Positions 36,664 through 47,303 are shown, counted from the first letter of the stretch. The stretch is DNA of 64,000 nt from Tistlia sp040905785 (GCF_040905785.1 NZ_JBBDQW010000029.1:84899-148898); one strand, 5' to 3'. Numbers and translations are program-made. The notes: generated by a model not told the origin, from the sequence alone.

Positions 36664-37348
36664 GTCCCTGGGCGGCGCCGGGCCGACCCGGCGCGGCCTC
36701 CTGGTCGGTGCCGGCGCCCTGGTCCCCCTCGCCGTCCCCCTCGCCCTGGGCGGCTGCGCCAGCCTGCTCGTCAACGGGCCGCCGCCCGCGCTCTACCGCC
36801 TGTCGCCGAAGAGCACCTTCCCGGACGACCTGCCGAGCGTGAACTGGCAGCTGGTGCTGGAGACGCCGGTCGCCGACGCCGGCCTCAACACCCCGCGCAT
36901 CGCGCTGACGCAGGCGGCCCACCAGATCGAATACTATGCGCGCGCCAACTGGACCGACCGGGCGCCGGCCATGTTCCAGACCATGATGATCGAGTCCTTC
37001 GAGAATTCCGGCCGCATCGTCTCGGTCGGCCGCGAGTCCCTCGGCCTGCGCGCCGACTTCGTCCTGAAGAGCGAGCTGCGCGAGTTCCAGGCGGTCTACG
37101 ACGGCTCCGGACCGCCGGTCGTGCGCGTCGGGCTGGCGCTCAAGCTGGTCGGAATGCCGCGCCGCGAGATCGTCGCCTCGACCGACATCGACCGCATCGC
37201 GCCGGCCGCCGACGACTCCCTGCAAGATGTAGTCGCGGCCTTCGACCAGGCGGCAGGGGCGGTCCTCAAGGATCTGGTGATCTGGGTCCTGTCCAGCGGC
37301 GAGCGCGGCCTGGCGAGGCTGCCGGCCGAAGGCGGCATCGGGAGCTGA
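36638..37348 (+). CDS. ABC-type transport auxiliary lipoprotein (PqiC/DUF330-like)
   Basis: The 236-residue lipoprotein has a basic N-terminus with TRRGLLVGAG, a hydrophobic stretch and a lipobox LGGC (Cys about residue 38), so it is probably lipidated and moved to the outer membrane. The rest matches the ABC_trans_aux/PqiC family: PPALYRLSPKSTFP, WQLVLETPVADAGLNTPRIAL, YYARANWTDRAPAMFQTMMIESFENSG and LKSELREFQAVY. These proteins work with MCE transporters in the periplasm. AGGA (36629-36632) suits ATG 36638 better than ATG 36632. It ends the Mla-type operon; a tandem repeat follows. Confidence 0.88.
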   Translation: MRHNRDSDRSLGGAGPTRRGLLVGAGALVPLAVPLALGGCASLLVNGPPPALYRLSPKSTFPDDLPSVNWQLVLETPVADAGLNTPRIALTQAAHQIEYYARANWTDRAPAMFQTMMIESFENSGRIVSVGRESLGLRADFVLKSELREFQAVYDGSGPPVVRVGLALKLVGMPRREIVASTDIDRIAPAADDSLQDVVAAFDQAAGAVLKDLVIWVLSSGERGLARLPAEGGIGS

Positions 37349-37360
37349 GCCGCCGGGGAG

Positions 37361-37440
37361 CTTGGCCGGCCCGGGGCTTGGCCGGCCCGGGGCTTGGCCG
37401 GCCCGGGGCTTGGGCGGTCCGGGGCGTGGGCGGTCCGGGG
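37361..37440. repeat. Tandem repeat, five 16-bp units
   Basis: CTTGGCCGGCCCGGGG occurs three times exactly (37361-37376, 37377-37392, 37393-37408). It is followed by two diverged copies, CTTGGGCGGTCCGGGG (37409-37424) and CGTGGGCGGTCCGGGG (37425-37440). It lies between the stops of two convergent genes. Each perfect unit contains GGCCGGCC and CCCGGGG palindromic parts, so it can fold into many hairpins. Confidence 0.9.
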
Positions 37441-37447
37441 CGGGCGC

Positions 37448-37846
37448 TCAGCCGGCGCAGGAAGGGCAGGTCAGGCCGCTGCCGGACGGCGGCACCGGAT
37501 GGGCGGCGTTCTCCAGCTTCCCGCTGCCATTGAAGTCGTGATAGTTGCGGCACTGCTTCTCGAAGGCGGCACGCTGGTCGGCCGCGTAGGAGAACTTGAA
37601 GGCGTTGGCCTGGCGCTGGCTGCCGAACAGGCGCGCGGTCAGGCCGGGCTTGCCGACACCGGCCCGCATCGTCGTCATCAAGCCGTCGAGCACGTCCAGG
37701 TCGTGGCGCCCGACGTACTGGACGGCGAAGCGCTTGTCGCCGTCGAGATGGCCGATGGCGAAGTTGCCCGGCAAGCCGCCGCGCACGGTCTGGCGCACCG
37801 TCGGCGTATCGAGCTTGAAGGGCCCGTCCATGTCCAGGCTGGTCAT
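37448..37846 (-). CDS. Uncharacterised 132-residue protein
   Basis: This 132-residue protein is not recognised. It starts MTSLDMDGPFKLDTPTVRQ and includes FAVQYVGRHDLDVLDGLMTTMRAG and a Cys/His-containing helical part (KQCRNYHDFNGS), ending in LTCPSCAG with two Cys that could bind metal or form a disulfide. GAGGTGG lies 6-12 bases before ATG 37846, and codon use matches neighbours, supporting a real gene. It stands alone between a tandem repeat and the branched-chain aminotransferase gene, on the same strand as the latter. No function is assigned. Confidence 0.65.
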   Translation of the reverse strand: MTSLDMDGPFKLDTPTVRQTVRGGLPGNFAIGHLDGDKRFAVQYVGRHDLDVLDGLMTTMRAGVGKPGLTARLFGSQRQANAFKFSYAADQRAAFEKQCRNYHDFNGSGKLENAAHPVPPSGSGLTCPSCAG

Positions 37847-37956
37847 CGTCCACCTCTGTCGCGTTCCGGGCGGAACAATGGCGCCAGGGTCTTGCGGTTC
37901 GGTTAACCCAAGGTGACCGGGCGGCCTTCCGGCAGGCTGCGCCGCGGTTGCCGCGC

Positions 37957-38793
37957 TCAGCCGCCGTGGGCGAAGCTCCAGTAGAGCTCCCGCGCCTGGC
38001 GGTAGACCGGGCCCGGCTGCAGGTCGCGCTGGTCGATCCGGGTGATCGGCATGACCTTGCCGTAGTTGCCGGTCTGGAAGATCTCGTCGGCCTCCTGGAA
38101 CTCGCGGTAGGTCAGGCTGCGCTCGTGCACGGTGATGCCGGCCTCGCGCAGCAGGGCGAGGACGCGCTGGCGCGTGATGCCGTTCAGGAAGGTGCCGTTC
38201 GGCGCCGGGGTGTGGGCGGCGCCGTCCTTGACCAGCCAGACGTTGGCCGTCGACAGCTCCGAGACGTTGCCGAGCGCATCCAGCATGATCGCATTGTCGA
38301 AGCCCTTGGCTTGCGCCTCGCGCAGGGCGCGCCCGGAGTTCGGGTAGAGGCAGGCCGCCTTGGCGTCGGTCGGCGCCGTCTCGATGTTGGGACGCCGGAA
38401 GCTCGACAGCATGACCGAACTGCCCTTCGGCTCGGGCAGCGGCGAATCGTAGAGCGACAGGCAGAAGCGCGTCGTCTCGGGATCGGCGGCGACGAAGCCG
38501 CCCTCGGCCCAGTACATCGGCTTGATGTAGAGCTGCGCGTCCTTCGGGAACTTGGCCAGGCCGTCCTGGCACAGCTCCAGGATTTCCTCGGGCCGAAACA
38601 GGCTCTTCAGGCCCATCGCCTTGGCCGAGCGCTCGATGCGCTGGCAATGCTTGTCGAGGTCGGGGGTCACGCCCTCGAAAGCGCGGGCGCCGTCGAACAC
38701 CGTGGAGGCGAGCCAGGCGGCGTGGGTCATCGGGCCCATGATCTGGGGATTGCCCTCGAGCCATTCGCCCTCGAGGTAATGCCAAGCGGTCAT
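37957..38793 (-). CDS. ilvE: Branched-chain amino acid aminotransferase (class IV)
   Basis: The 278-residue fold-type IV PLP enzyme swaps amino groups between glutamate and leucine, isoleucine or valine. Visible are STVFDGARAFEGV, LYIKPMYWAEGG, SSFRRPNIETAPTDAKA (with the PLP Lys in DAKAACLY), DNAIMLDALGNVSELSTANVW and NGITRQRVL. This is a branch of IlvE common in alphaproteobacteria. ATG 38793 yields MTAWHYLEGEW; an upstream frame would add a basic stretch unlike the family. A 200-bp gap separates it from the divergent DUF952-pyrD unit. Confidence 0.88.
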   Translation of the reverse strand: MTAWHYLEGEWLEGNPQIMGPMTHAAWLASTVFDGARAFEGVTPDLDKHCQRIERSAKAMGLKSLFRPEEILELCQDGLAKFPKDAQLYIKPMYWAEGGFVAADPETTRFCLSLYDSPLPEPKGSSVMLSSFRRPNIETAPTDAKAACLYPNSGRALREAQAKGFDNAIMLDALGNVSELSTANVWLVKDGAAHTPAPNGTFLNGITRQRVLALLREAGITVHERSLTYREFQEADEIFQTGNYGKVMPITRIDQRDLQPGPVYRQARELYWSFAHGG

Positions 38794-38993
38794 CTGTCCG
38801 GTCCGTCTCCAGAGGGAAGGCGCGCGCCAGCGGGAAGGCGCGCGAAGCGACACCGACGCGAGCATAGAGACGCCGCGACGGCCGGCCAAGCCGCGCGGCG
38901 AAGGATTCTTGTCACCGATACATTCGGTGCGGAGACGCCCGGAGCGGGGCGAGCGTTGTGCGAGCCGGGTGCCTCGCCTATCGTCGCGACGTC

Positions 38994-39350
38994 ATGAGCC
39001 GAGCCATCTACCACGTCACCACCTGGGAGGCCTGGCGCGCTGCCGAGGCGGCCGGGCGGTACGAGGGCTCGGCCGACGACCGGCGCGACGGCTTCATCCA
39101 TTTCTCGGCGCGCCCGCAGCTCGCCGAAAGCGTGGCCAAACACCGTGCCGGCCAGTCCGGCCTGGTGCTGCTGACCGTCGATCCCGGGGCGCTTGGCGCG
39201 GCGCTGACGTGGGAGCCCTCGCGCGGCGGCGCGCTGTTCCCCCATCTCTACGGGCCGCTGCCGGTCGCGGCGGTGCGCCGCGCCGAGGACCTGCCGCTCG
39301 GCCCCGACGGGCGGCACCTCTTCCCGCCGCTCGACGACCCGGACCCGTGA
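38994..39350 (+). CDS. DUF952 family protein
   Basis: The 118-residue protein starts MSRAIYHVTTWEAWRAAE and contains RRDGFIHFSARPQLAESVAKH, LVLLTVDPGALG and LFPHLYGPLPVAAVRRAEDL, all of which are hallmarks of DUF952. Its function is unknown; weak similarity to ADP-ribose or glutathione transferase-like folds has been noted for related sequences but is unproven. Its stop overlaps pyrD's GTG start (39347-39350), so the two are coupled. DUF952 beside pyrD and arsC is a recurring order in alphaproteobacteria. Confidence 0.88.
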   Translation: MSRAIYHVTTWEAWRAAEAAGRYEGSADDRRDGFIHFSARPQLAESVAKHRAGQSGLVLLTVDPGALGAALTWEPSRGGALFPHLYGPLPVAAVRRAEDLPLGPDGRHLFPPLDDPDP

Positions 39351-40429
39351 GCGCGCTTGCCTACGCCCTGCTGCGCCCTCTGCTGTTCCGGCTCGACCCC
39401 GAGACCGGCCATGGCCTGACGCTGCGTCTGCTGCGGAGCGGCCTGGTGCCGCGCGCCGCCGGCGCCGCGGACCCGATCCTGGCGAGCGAGCTCTGGGGCC
39501 GGCGCCTGGCCAACCCGATCGGCCTGGCCGCCGGCTTCGACAAGAACGCCGAGGCCGTGGCGCCACTGCTCCGCCTCGGCTTCGGCCTGGTCGAGGTCGG
39601 CAGCGTCACGCCGCGCCCGCAGCCCGGCAACCCCCGGCCGCGGCTGTTCCGCCTTGCCGAGGACCGCGCGGTGATCAACCGCATGGGCTTCAACAACCGC
39701 GGCCTGGAAGCGGCGGCGGCCGCGCTCACCGCCTTCCGCGCTCGCGGTCCGGCGGCCGGCCTCGTCGGGGTCAATCTCGGCAAGAACAAGGACAGCCCGG
39801 AGGCCGCGCCGGACTACGTCGCGGGCGCCCGGCGGCTGGCCGCCTATGCCGACTACCTGGTGGTCAACGTCTCCTCGCCGAACACGCCGGGCCTGCGGGC
39901 GCTGCAGGATCGCGCGGCGCTGACCGGGCTGCTGGCGGCGGTGCGCGCGGCGCTGGCGGAAGCCGAGGCGCCGCCCCCGCTGCTGCTCAAGATCGCGCCG
40001 GACCTGACCGAGGCCGACCGCCGGGACATCGCCGCCGTCGCCCTCGACAGCGGGCTCGACGGCCTGATCGTCTCGAACACCACCGTCGAGCGGCCGGCCG
40101 GCCTGCGCAGCCGCTGGAAGGGCGAGGCCGGCGGCCTCTCCGGACGCCCGCTGTTCGAGCCCTCGACGCGCCTGCTCGGCGAGATGTACCGCCTGACCGG
40201 CGGCCGACTGCCGCTGATCGGCGTCGGCGGCGTCGAGTCGGGCGCCACGGCCTACGCCAAGATCCGAGCCGGCGCCTCGCTGGTCCAGCTCTACAGCGCC
40301 CTGGTCTACGAAGGCCCGGCCCTGGTCGGCCGCATCGCCGCGGAGCTCGCGGCCCTGCTGCGCCGCGACGGCTTCGCCTCGCTGACCGAGGCGGTCGGCG
40401 CCGACCAGCGCCCGGCGCCGGCGGCCTGA
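39347..40429 (+). CDS. pyrD: Dihydroorotate dehydrogenase (quinone), class 2
   Basis: PyrD oxidises dihydroorotate to orotate at the inner membrane, passing electrons from FMN to quinone in pyrimidine synthesis. The 360-residue protein has the class 2 N-terminal helical extension (LAYALLRPLLFRLDPETGHG). The FMN/substrate motifs are GLAAGFDKNAEAV, GFGLVEVGSVTPRPQPGNPRPR, VINRMGFNNRG and GVNLGKNKD, with catalytic Ser in NVSSPNTPGLR and ISNTTV, GVGGVESG further on. The start is GTG 39347, overlapping the DUF952 stop. Length and motifs are normal; arsC follows in convergent orientation. Confidence 0.97.
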   Translation: MSALAYALLRPLLFRLDPETGHGLTLRLLRSGLVPRAAGAADPILASELWGRRLANPIGLAAGFDKNAEAVAPLLRLGFGLVEVGSVTPRPQPGNPRPRLFRLAEDRAVINRMGFNNRGLEAAAAALTAFRARGPAAGLVGVNLGKNKDSPEAAPDYVAGARRLAAYADYLVVNVSSPNTPGLRALQDRAALTGLLAAVRAALAEAEAPPPLLLKIAPDLTEADRRDIAAVALDSGLDGLIVSNTTVERPAGLRSRWKGEAGGLSGRPLFEPSTRLLGEMYRLTGGRLPLIGVGGVESGATAYAKIRAGASLVQLYSALVYEGPALVGRIAAELAALLRRDGFASLTEAVGADQRPAPAA

Positions 40430-40439
40430 CCGTCGGCGC

Positions 40440-40813
40440 CTAGAGAATTTCCAGCACCGCCTCCGGCGGTCGGCCCAGCGCGATCCGGTCGTCGTTCACG
40501 NNNNNNNNNNCCGGCCGTCCGCGACGACGATCGGCCGCTCGATCAGCACCGGGTGCTCGACCATGGCGGCGACCAGCGCCGCGCGGCTCTTCGTCGGGTC
40601 GTCGAGGCCGAGCTCGCGGTAGGGCGGCTCCTTCTTGCGCATCAGCTCGCGCGGCTCGAGCCCGAGCTGGGCGAGCAGCCGCTCGAGCGTCGCCGCATCC
40701 GGCGGCGTCTTCAGGTACTCGACGACCGCCGGCTCCAGGCCCTTGGCGCGCAGCAGCGCCAGGGTCTCGCGCGATTTCGAGCAGCGCGGGTTGTGGTAGA
40801 TCGTCACGGCCAT
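40440..40813 (-). CDS. arsC: Arsenate reductase (ArsC/Spx-type), interrupted by an assembly gap
   Basis: This glutaredoxin-linked ArsC reduces arsenate to arsenite. The N-terminal 101 residues are intact: MAVTIYHNPRCSKSRETLALLR with the catalytic Cys near residue 11, LMRKKEPPYREL and LIERPIVVADGR. Then a 10-N run (40501-40510) breaks the sequence. After it a different frame reads VNDDRIALGRPPEAVLEIL and stops at 40440-40442, the expected C-terminus. The gap length of 10 does not keep the frame and the flanks appear to overlap by about four to six codons, so the N count is a placeholder. The gene is probably intact in the organism. Confidence 0.85.
40501..40510. other. Assembly gap (10 N)
   Basis: Ten consecutive N mark a scaffold join of unknown true length. 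It lies near the 3' end of arsC and disrupts its frame. Confidence 0.99.
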
Positions 40814-40936
40814 GCGCGGCCTCCTGCTGTCGGGTTCGCGTTCTCCATAGACACTAATCCGCTGCCCGGCAAAGCCGTCGCCGGCGCGGCTCGCGCGTTA
40901 ACCTTCTTTCAAGTCCGGGCGACGCAGAGTGCCGCC

Positions 40937-42235
40937 ATGCTGACGAACCTCCTGCTCGTCGCCGGCTACGGCGCGCTCACCGGCCTGACCGCATGGTATC
41001 TGCCGCGCCTGGCGCCGGGTCTGGATCCCGCCCTGGCGGTCGGCGTCGGCATCCTCGGCTTCCTGCTCTGCGCGCTCGCCCACGAGGTCGCCGCGCGCCT
41101 CGCCCGCGAGGCGCGGCTGCACGGCCAGGTGACCCGCCTGCGCCAGTCCTACTTCCAGGTCGAGGAGGAGCTGGGCTGGGCCAGGCGCGAGATGCGCAGC
41201 CTGCTCGAGGTCCTGGAGCGCCAGCCGCGCGACGGCCGCGACGGCCAGGCCGACTACGAGAAGGCGCGCGCCGTCGACGAGGTGATGGCCGAGATCAAGC
41301 TGCTGAAGTCGCTGGTCGCCAAGCTCTCGGCGCGCCGCTACGAGGCGCCGGAGCCGCGGGTCTCGGACCTGCGCGTCGACGATCCAGGCGCAATGCCCGC
41401 CGGCGCCGAGGTCGAGGCCGAGCCCGCCGGCAGCGCGCTCAGCGTGATCGGCCACAGCCAGGACAGCGAGCCCGACGAGCGCGAGGCCGAGATCCTGGAC
41501 ATCGTCCACGAGGCGCTCCGCCACGACCGCATCGAGGTCGTGCTCCAGCCGATCGTTTCCTTGCCGCAACGAAAGCGCCGCTACTACGAATGCTTCACGC
41601 GCCTGCGCGACGAGGCCGACAACATCCTGCCGGCGCAGCGCTACATCGGCGTCGCCGAGCGCGCCGGCCTGATCACCGCCATCGACAACATGCTGCTGTT
41701 CCGCTGCGTCCAGATGATCCGCCGGATCCGCCAGCGGCCCGAGACGGTCGATTTCTTCTGCAACCTCGCCGGACACACGCTGCGCGACCCCGAGTTCCTG
41801 GGCGATTTCGCCAACTACCTGACGGCCAACGCCGAGATCGGCGCGAACCTGATCTTCGAGATGGCCCAGACCGACCTGCCCAGCCTGGGGCCGGAGACCC
41901 TGGACCAGTTCGATCGGCTGCACCGCCTCGGCTGCCGCTTCTCGCTCGACCGCATCCGCGACCTGGCGCTCGATCCCAGGGACCTGGCCGAGCGCCACTT
42001 CAGCTTCGTCAAGCTCGATGCCAGCGAGCTGCTGGCGCTGGCCAAGGGCGAGGGTGCGGGCGACGGCGGCGACGCCGTGCAGGCGCTGCTCGGCGGCCTG
42101 ACCCAGCACCGCATCGACGTGATCGTCGAGAAGATCGAGACCGAGGAGACCCTGCGCGAGCTGCTCGACTTCGGCATCGACTTCGGCCAGGGCTACCTCT
42201 TCGGCGAGCCGCGCCTGGCCAAGCTCGCCGACTGA
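40937..42235 (+). CDS. Degenerate EAL-domain membrane protein, TipF-like
   Basis: The 432-residue protein has two N-terminal membrane helices (about residues 2-19 and 28-50), a coiled coil (about 55-125) and a C-terminal EAL-like domain (about 185-430). Domain remnants include YYECFTRLRDE for EAL, FFCNLAGHTLRDPEF, LIFEMAQTDL, FVKLDA, VEKIETEE and GIDFGQGYLFGEP. The metal-site DDFG motif reads LDRI, so hydrolysis of cyclic di-GMP is unlikely, and it may bind the nucleotide as a receptor. This architecture matches TipF, a polar flagellum-assembly factor. No flagellar genes are nearby. ATG 40937 fits the membrane topology. Confidence 0.7.
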   Translation: MLTNLLLVAGYGALTGLTAWYLPRLAPGLDPALAVGVGILGFLLCALAHEVAARLAREARLHGQVTRLRQSYFQVEEELGWARREMRSLLEVLERQPRDGRDGQADYEKARAVDEVMAEIKLLKSLVAKLSARRYEAPEPRVSDLRVDDPGAMPAGAEVEAEPAGSALSVIGHSQDSEPDEREAEILDIVHEALRHDRIEVVLQPIVSLPQRKRRYYECFTRLRDEADNILPAQRYIGVAERAGLITAIDNMLLFRCVQMIRRIRQRPETVDFFCNLAGHTLRDPEFLGDFANYLTANAEIGANLIFEMAQTDLPSLGPETLDQFDRLHRLGCRFSLDRIRDLALDPRDLAERHFSFVKLDASELLALAKGEGAGDGGDAVQALLGGLTQHRIDVIVEKIETEETLRELLDFGIDFGQGYLFGEPRLAKLAD

Positions 42236-42302
42236 GCCGCCCGGCGACGGCCCGCGCGCCAGGCCTTTCCCCGGTGCCCCGGCCGTGGCAAAACCCGCCG
42301 TC

Positions 42303-43190
42303 ATGGACACCGCCCCGCCTGCCCTGCCCGCTCTCGCCGGCCTGCGTGAGATCGCCGGGCGCTACGACGGCCTGATCTGCGACCTCTGGGGCGTGCTGCA
42401 CGACGGCCACACCGCCTTCCCGCACGCCATCGACTGCCTGGAGCGGCTGCGCGCCGCCGGCAAGCGCGTCGTCGTGCTGTCGAACGCGCCGCGCCGTGCC
42501 CTCGAGATCGAGAGCAAGATGAACGAGCTCGGCATCCGCGCCGGGCTCTACGACCGCGTCGTCTCCTCCGGCGAGGAGGCCTGGCGCCACCTGAAGCAGC
42601 GGCCCGACGACTGGTACCGCGCGCTCGGCCGGCGCGGCCACCATCTCGGCTCCGACCGCGACAAGGGCATGCGCGAGGGCCTCGATGTGACCTGGGTCGA
42701 GGACCTGAGCGAGGCCGACTTCCTGCTCAACACCGGCGCCCACCTCGGCCAGGAGCGCGTCGAGGACTACGAGGCCGAGCTCGCCGCCGCCGTTGCGCTC
42801 GGCCTGCCGATGATCTGCGCCAATCCGGACCTGGAGGTCATCGCCGGCGGCCTGCGGCAGATCTGCGCCGGCGCGCTGGCGCGGCGCTACGAGCAGCTCG
42901 GCGGCCGGGTCCGCTACCACGGCAAGCCGCATCCGGAGGTCTACGACGCCTGCCTGGAGGCGCTCGCGGGCGTGCCGAAGCAGCGCGTCCTGGCGGTCGG
43001 CGACTCCCTGCGCACCGACATCGCCGGCGCCTGCGCGATCGGCGTCGACAGCCTTCTGGTGATCGGCGGGATCCACGCCGAGGAGCTGAACGTAGAAGAG
43101 GGCGAGGCGCCTGCGCCGGACGCCCTGGCCGCGCTGTGCGGCGACGAGGGCTTCCGGCCGACCGCGAGCGTGCCGCTGTTCCGCTGGTAG
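42303..43190 (+). CDS. TIGR01459-type HAD-superfamily class IIA hydrolase
   Basis: The 295-residue HAD phosphatase of the IIA subclass has motif I DGLICDLWGVLHDG (about residues 24-37), motif II VVVLSNAPR, motif III with HGKPHPEVYDACL and motif IV VGDSLRTDIAGA. The alphaproteobacterial subfamily is known as TIGR01459; its substrate is unknown, with pyridoxal phosphate or sugar phosphates as candidates for related enzymes. The C-terminus PTASVPLFRW is also typical. The start could be GTG 42285 or ATG 42303; the latter gives MDTAPPALPAL. It lies between the TipF-like gene and a cyclase gene. Confidence 0.85.
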   Translation: MDTAPPALPALAGLREIAGRYDGLICDLWGVLHDGHTAFPHAIDCLERLRAAGKRVVVLSNAPRRALEIESKMNELGIRAGLYDRVVSSGEEAWRHLKQRPDDWYRALGRRGHHLGSDRDKGMREGLDVTWVEDLSEADFLLNTGAHLGQERVEDYEAELAAAVALGLPMICANPDLEVIAGGLRQICAGALARRYEQLGGRVRYHGKPHPEVYDACLEALAGVPKQRVLAVGDSLRTDIAGACAIGVDSLLVIGGIHAEELNVEEGEAPAPDALAALCGDEGFRPTASVPLFRW

Positions 43191-43251
43191 CGGCCGGCAG
43201 CGGCCGATCCCGGCGACGGCGGGCGGCCTTCTGTCCCGGGGAGGGGCGAGG

Positions 43252-45051
43252 ATGGCCGGCAGGCGGACGCGGGAATGGGTCTGGCGCTTCGAGGCGCCTG
43301 CGGAGGCGGTCTGGCGCGTGCTCGCCGACACCGCGCGCTTCAACGAGGCGGCCGGCCTGCCCAAGCAGACGATCCGCGAGACGCCGCAGCCCGACGGCAC
43401 GGTGCTCGCCGAGGCGACCGCCCGCCAGGGCCCCTTCCGGCTCGCCTGGCGGGAGTTGCCGGTCAACTGGGTGGCCGGCTCCTGGTTCGAGCATTGCCGG
43501 GTCTTCACGCGCGGCCCCCTGGCCCGGCTCTGCGCGCGCTTCCGGCTGACACCGGAGCCGGACGGCGGCTGCCTCGGGCACTACCGGCTGGAGGCCGAGC
43601 CGGCGGGGGCGTTCGGCCGCCTGCTCCTGGGCACACTCTTCTTCAAGGCCGCCGGCGAGAGCTTCACGCGCCTCGCCCTGCAGGCCGACCGCTTCGCCCA
43701 GGGCGCCAGCGACCGCGAGTTCGACTACCGGGCGCCGCCGGTCGCGCCGGCGACGCGGCGGCGGGTCGGGCAGATGGTCGAGGCGATCGAGGCCAGCGGC
43801 CACGGCCACGGCCTGGCCCGGCGCCTCGCCGACTTCCTGCTCGAGGCCCAGGAGGTCGATCTCGCCCGCCTGAGGCCGCTGGCCCTGGCGCGGCGCTGGC
43901 AGCTGCCGGAGCGCCAGGCCATCGAGCTCTGCCTGCAGGCGACCCGCACCGGCCTGCTGGAACTCAGCTGGGACCTGCTGTGCCCGCGCTGCCGGGTCGC
44001 CAAGGCGGCCGCCGGCTCGCTCGACCGCCTGCCCGACGGCGCCCACTGCGACAGCTGCAACATCGACTACGGCCGCGACTTCTCGCGCAACGTCGAGCTG
44101 TCCTTCCGCCCGGCCGAGGCGGTGCGCCCGATCCAGTTCGGCGAATACTGCCTGCTCGGCCCGATGTCGACGCCGCACATCCGGCTCCACGTCACGCTGC
44201 CGGCCGGCGCGACGCGGCGGGTCGCGGCGAGCCTGGCGCCCGGCCCCTACCGCCTGCGCAGCCAGGAGAAGGGCCCCGAGCGCGACCTCGAGCTCGCCGC
44301 CGGCGCCGGCTTCCCGGCCGTGATCCTGGGCGAGGAGTCGGTCGAGACGGGCGCGCCGGCGCCGGCCGGGACCGTCGAGCTGGTCAACGCGACGCCCTGG
44401 CCGCGAACCTTCGTGATCGAGGACCGGCGCTGGGTCGCCGAGGCCCTGACCGCCGACCGGGTGACCGCGCTGCAGGCCTTCCGCGACCTCTTCGCCGAGC
44501 AGGTGCTGCGCCCCGGCGACGAAGTCTCGGTGCGCCGCATCACCCTGATGTTCACCGATCTCGCCGCCTCGACCGCGCTCTACGGCCGGATCGGCGACGC
44601 CCGCGCCTACCATCTGGTGCGCGAGCACTTCGCTCTGCTGGGCGCGCTGGTGCGCGCGCACGAGGGCGCCCTGGTCAAGACCATCGGCGACGCGATCATG
44701 GCCGCCTTCGCCGATCCCGCCCAGGCGCTGGCCGCGGCGCGCGCCGCCCAGGAGTCGATCGCCGGCTTCAACGAGCGCAATCCCGACGGGCCGATCCTGC
44801 TCAAGGTCGGCCTGCACACCGGTCCCTGCATCGCGGTCACGCTGAACGAGCGGCTCGATTACTTCGGTGGCACCGTCAACCTGGCCGCCCGCCTGCAGGG
44901 CGAGAGCCGCGGCGGCGAGATCGTGCTGTCCGAGACCCTGGCCGCCGAGCCGGCGGTCGCGGAGGCGCTGGCGGGCCTGCCGGTCGCCCGCGAGTCGGTG
45001 CGGCTCAAGGGATTCGAGGCGCCGGTCGGCATCCTGCGGATCGCCTCCTGA
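43252..45051 (+). CDS. SRPBCC-DUF5939-class III adenylate/guanylate cyclase fusion
   Basis: The 599-residue protein has three parts. Residues about 5-150 look like an SRPBCC/START lipid- or ligand-binding domain (EWVWRFEAPAEAVWRVLADTARFNEAAGLP). About 170-405 match DUF5939, with a possible zinc site CPRC...CDSC near 243-269. About 420-599 form a class III cyclase catalytic domain with both metal Asp (FTDLAAST and KTIGDAIMAAF) and the transition-state Asn and Arg in GGTVNLAARL. These residues suggest it is active and makes cAMP or cGMP. A ligand- or metal-controlled signalling role is inferred. ATG 43252 lies after GGGGAGG. Confidence 0.85.
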   Translation: MAGRRTREWVWRFEAPAEAVWRVLADTARFNEAAGLPKQTIRETPQPDGTVLAEATARQGPFRLAWRELPVNWVAGSWFEHCRVFTRGPLARLCARFRLTPEPDGGCLGHYRLEAEPAGAFGRLLLGTLFFKAAGESFTRLALQADRFAQGASDREFDYRAPPVAPATRRRVGQMVEAIEASGHGHGLARRLADFLLEAQEVDLARLRPLALARRWQLPERQAIELCLQATRTGLLELSWDLLCPRCRVAKAAAGSLDRLPDGAHCDSCNIDYGRDFSRNVELSFRPAEAVRPIQFGEYCLLGPMSTPHIRLHVTLPAGATRRVAASLAPGPYRLRSQEKGPERDLELAAGAGFPAVILGEESVETGAPAPAGTVELVNATPWPRTFVIEDRRWVAEALTADRVTALQAFRDLFAEQVLRPGDEVSVRRITLMFTDLAASTALYGRIGDARAYHLVREHFALLGALVRAHEGALVKTIGDAIMAAFADPAQALAAARAAQESIAGFNERNPDGPILLKVGLHTGPCIAVTLNERLDYFGGTVNLAARLQGESRGGEIVLSETLAAEPAVAEALAGLPVARESVRLKGFEAPVGILRIAS

Positions 45052-45137
45052 CCCGCCCCCTGGCGTAGACACCCCGGTGGCGGGGTGATTAGATGCCGCC
45101 GACTCGACCCAAGGCAGCAGAAGGGCCCCGACCGGCC

Positions 45138-47303
<2,166 letters not shown>

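Noticed and set aside
40440..40813. Calling arsC a pseudogene
   Set aside because: The frame change coincides with the N-gap, and both halves read as normal ArsC.
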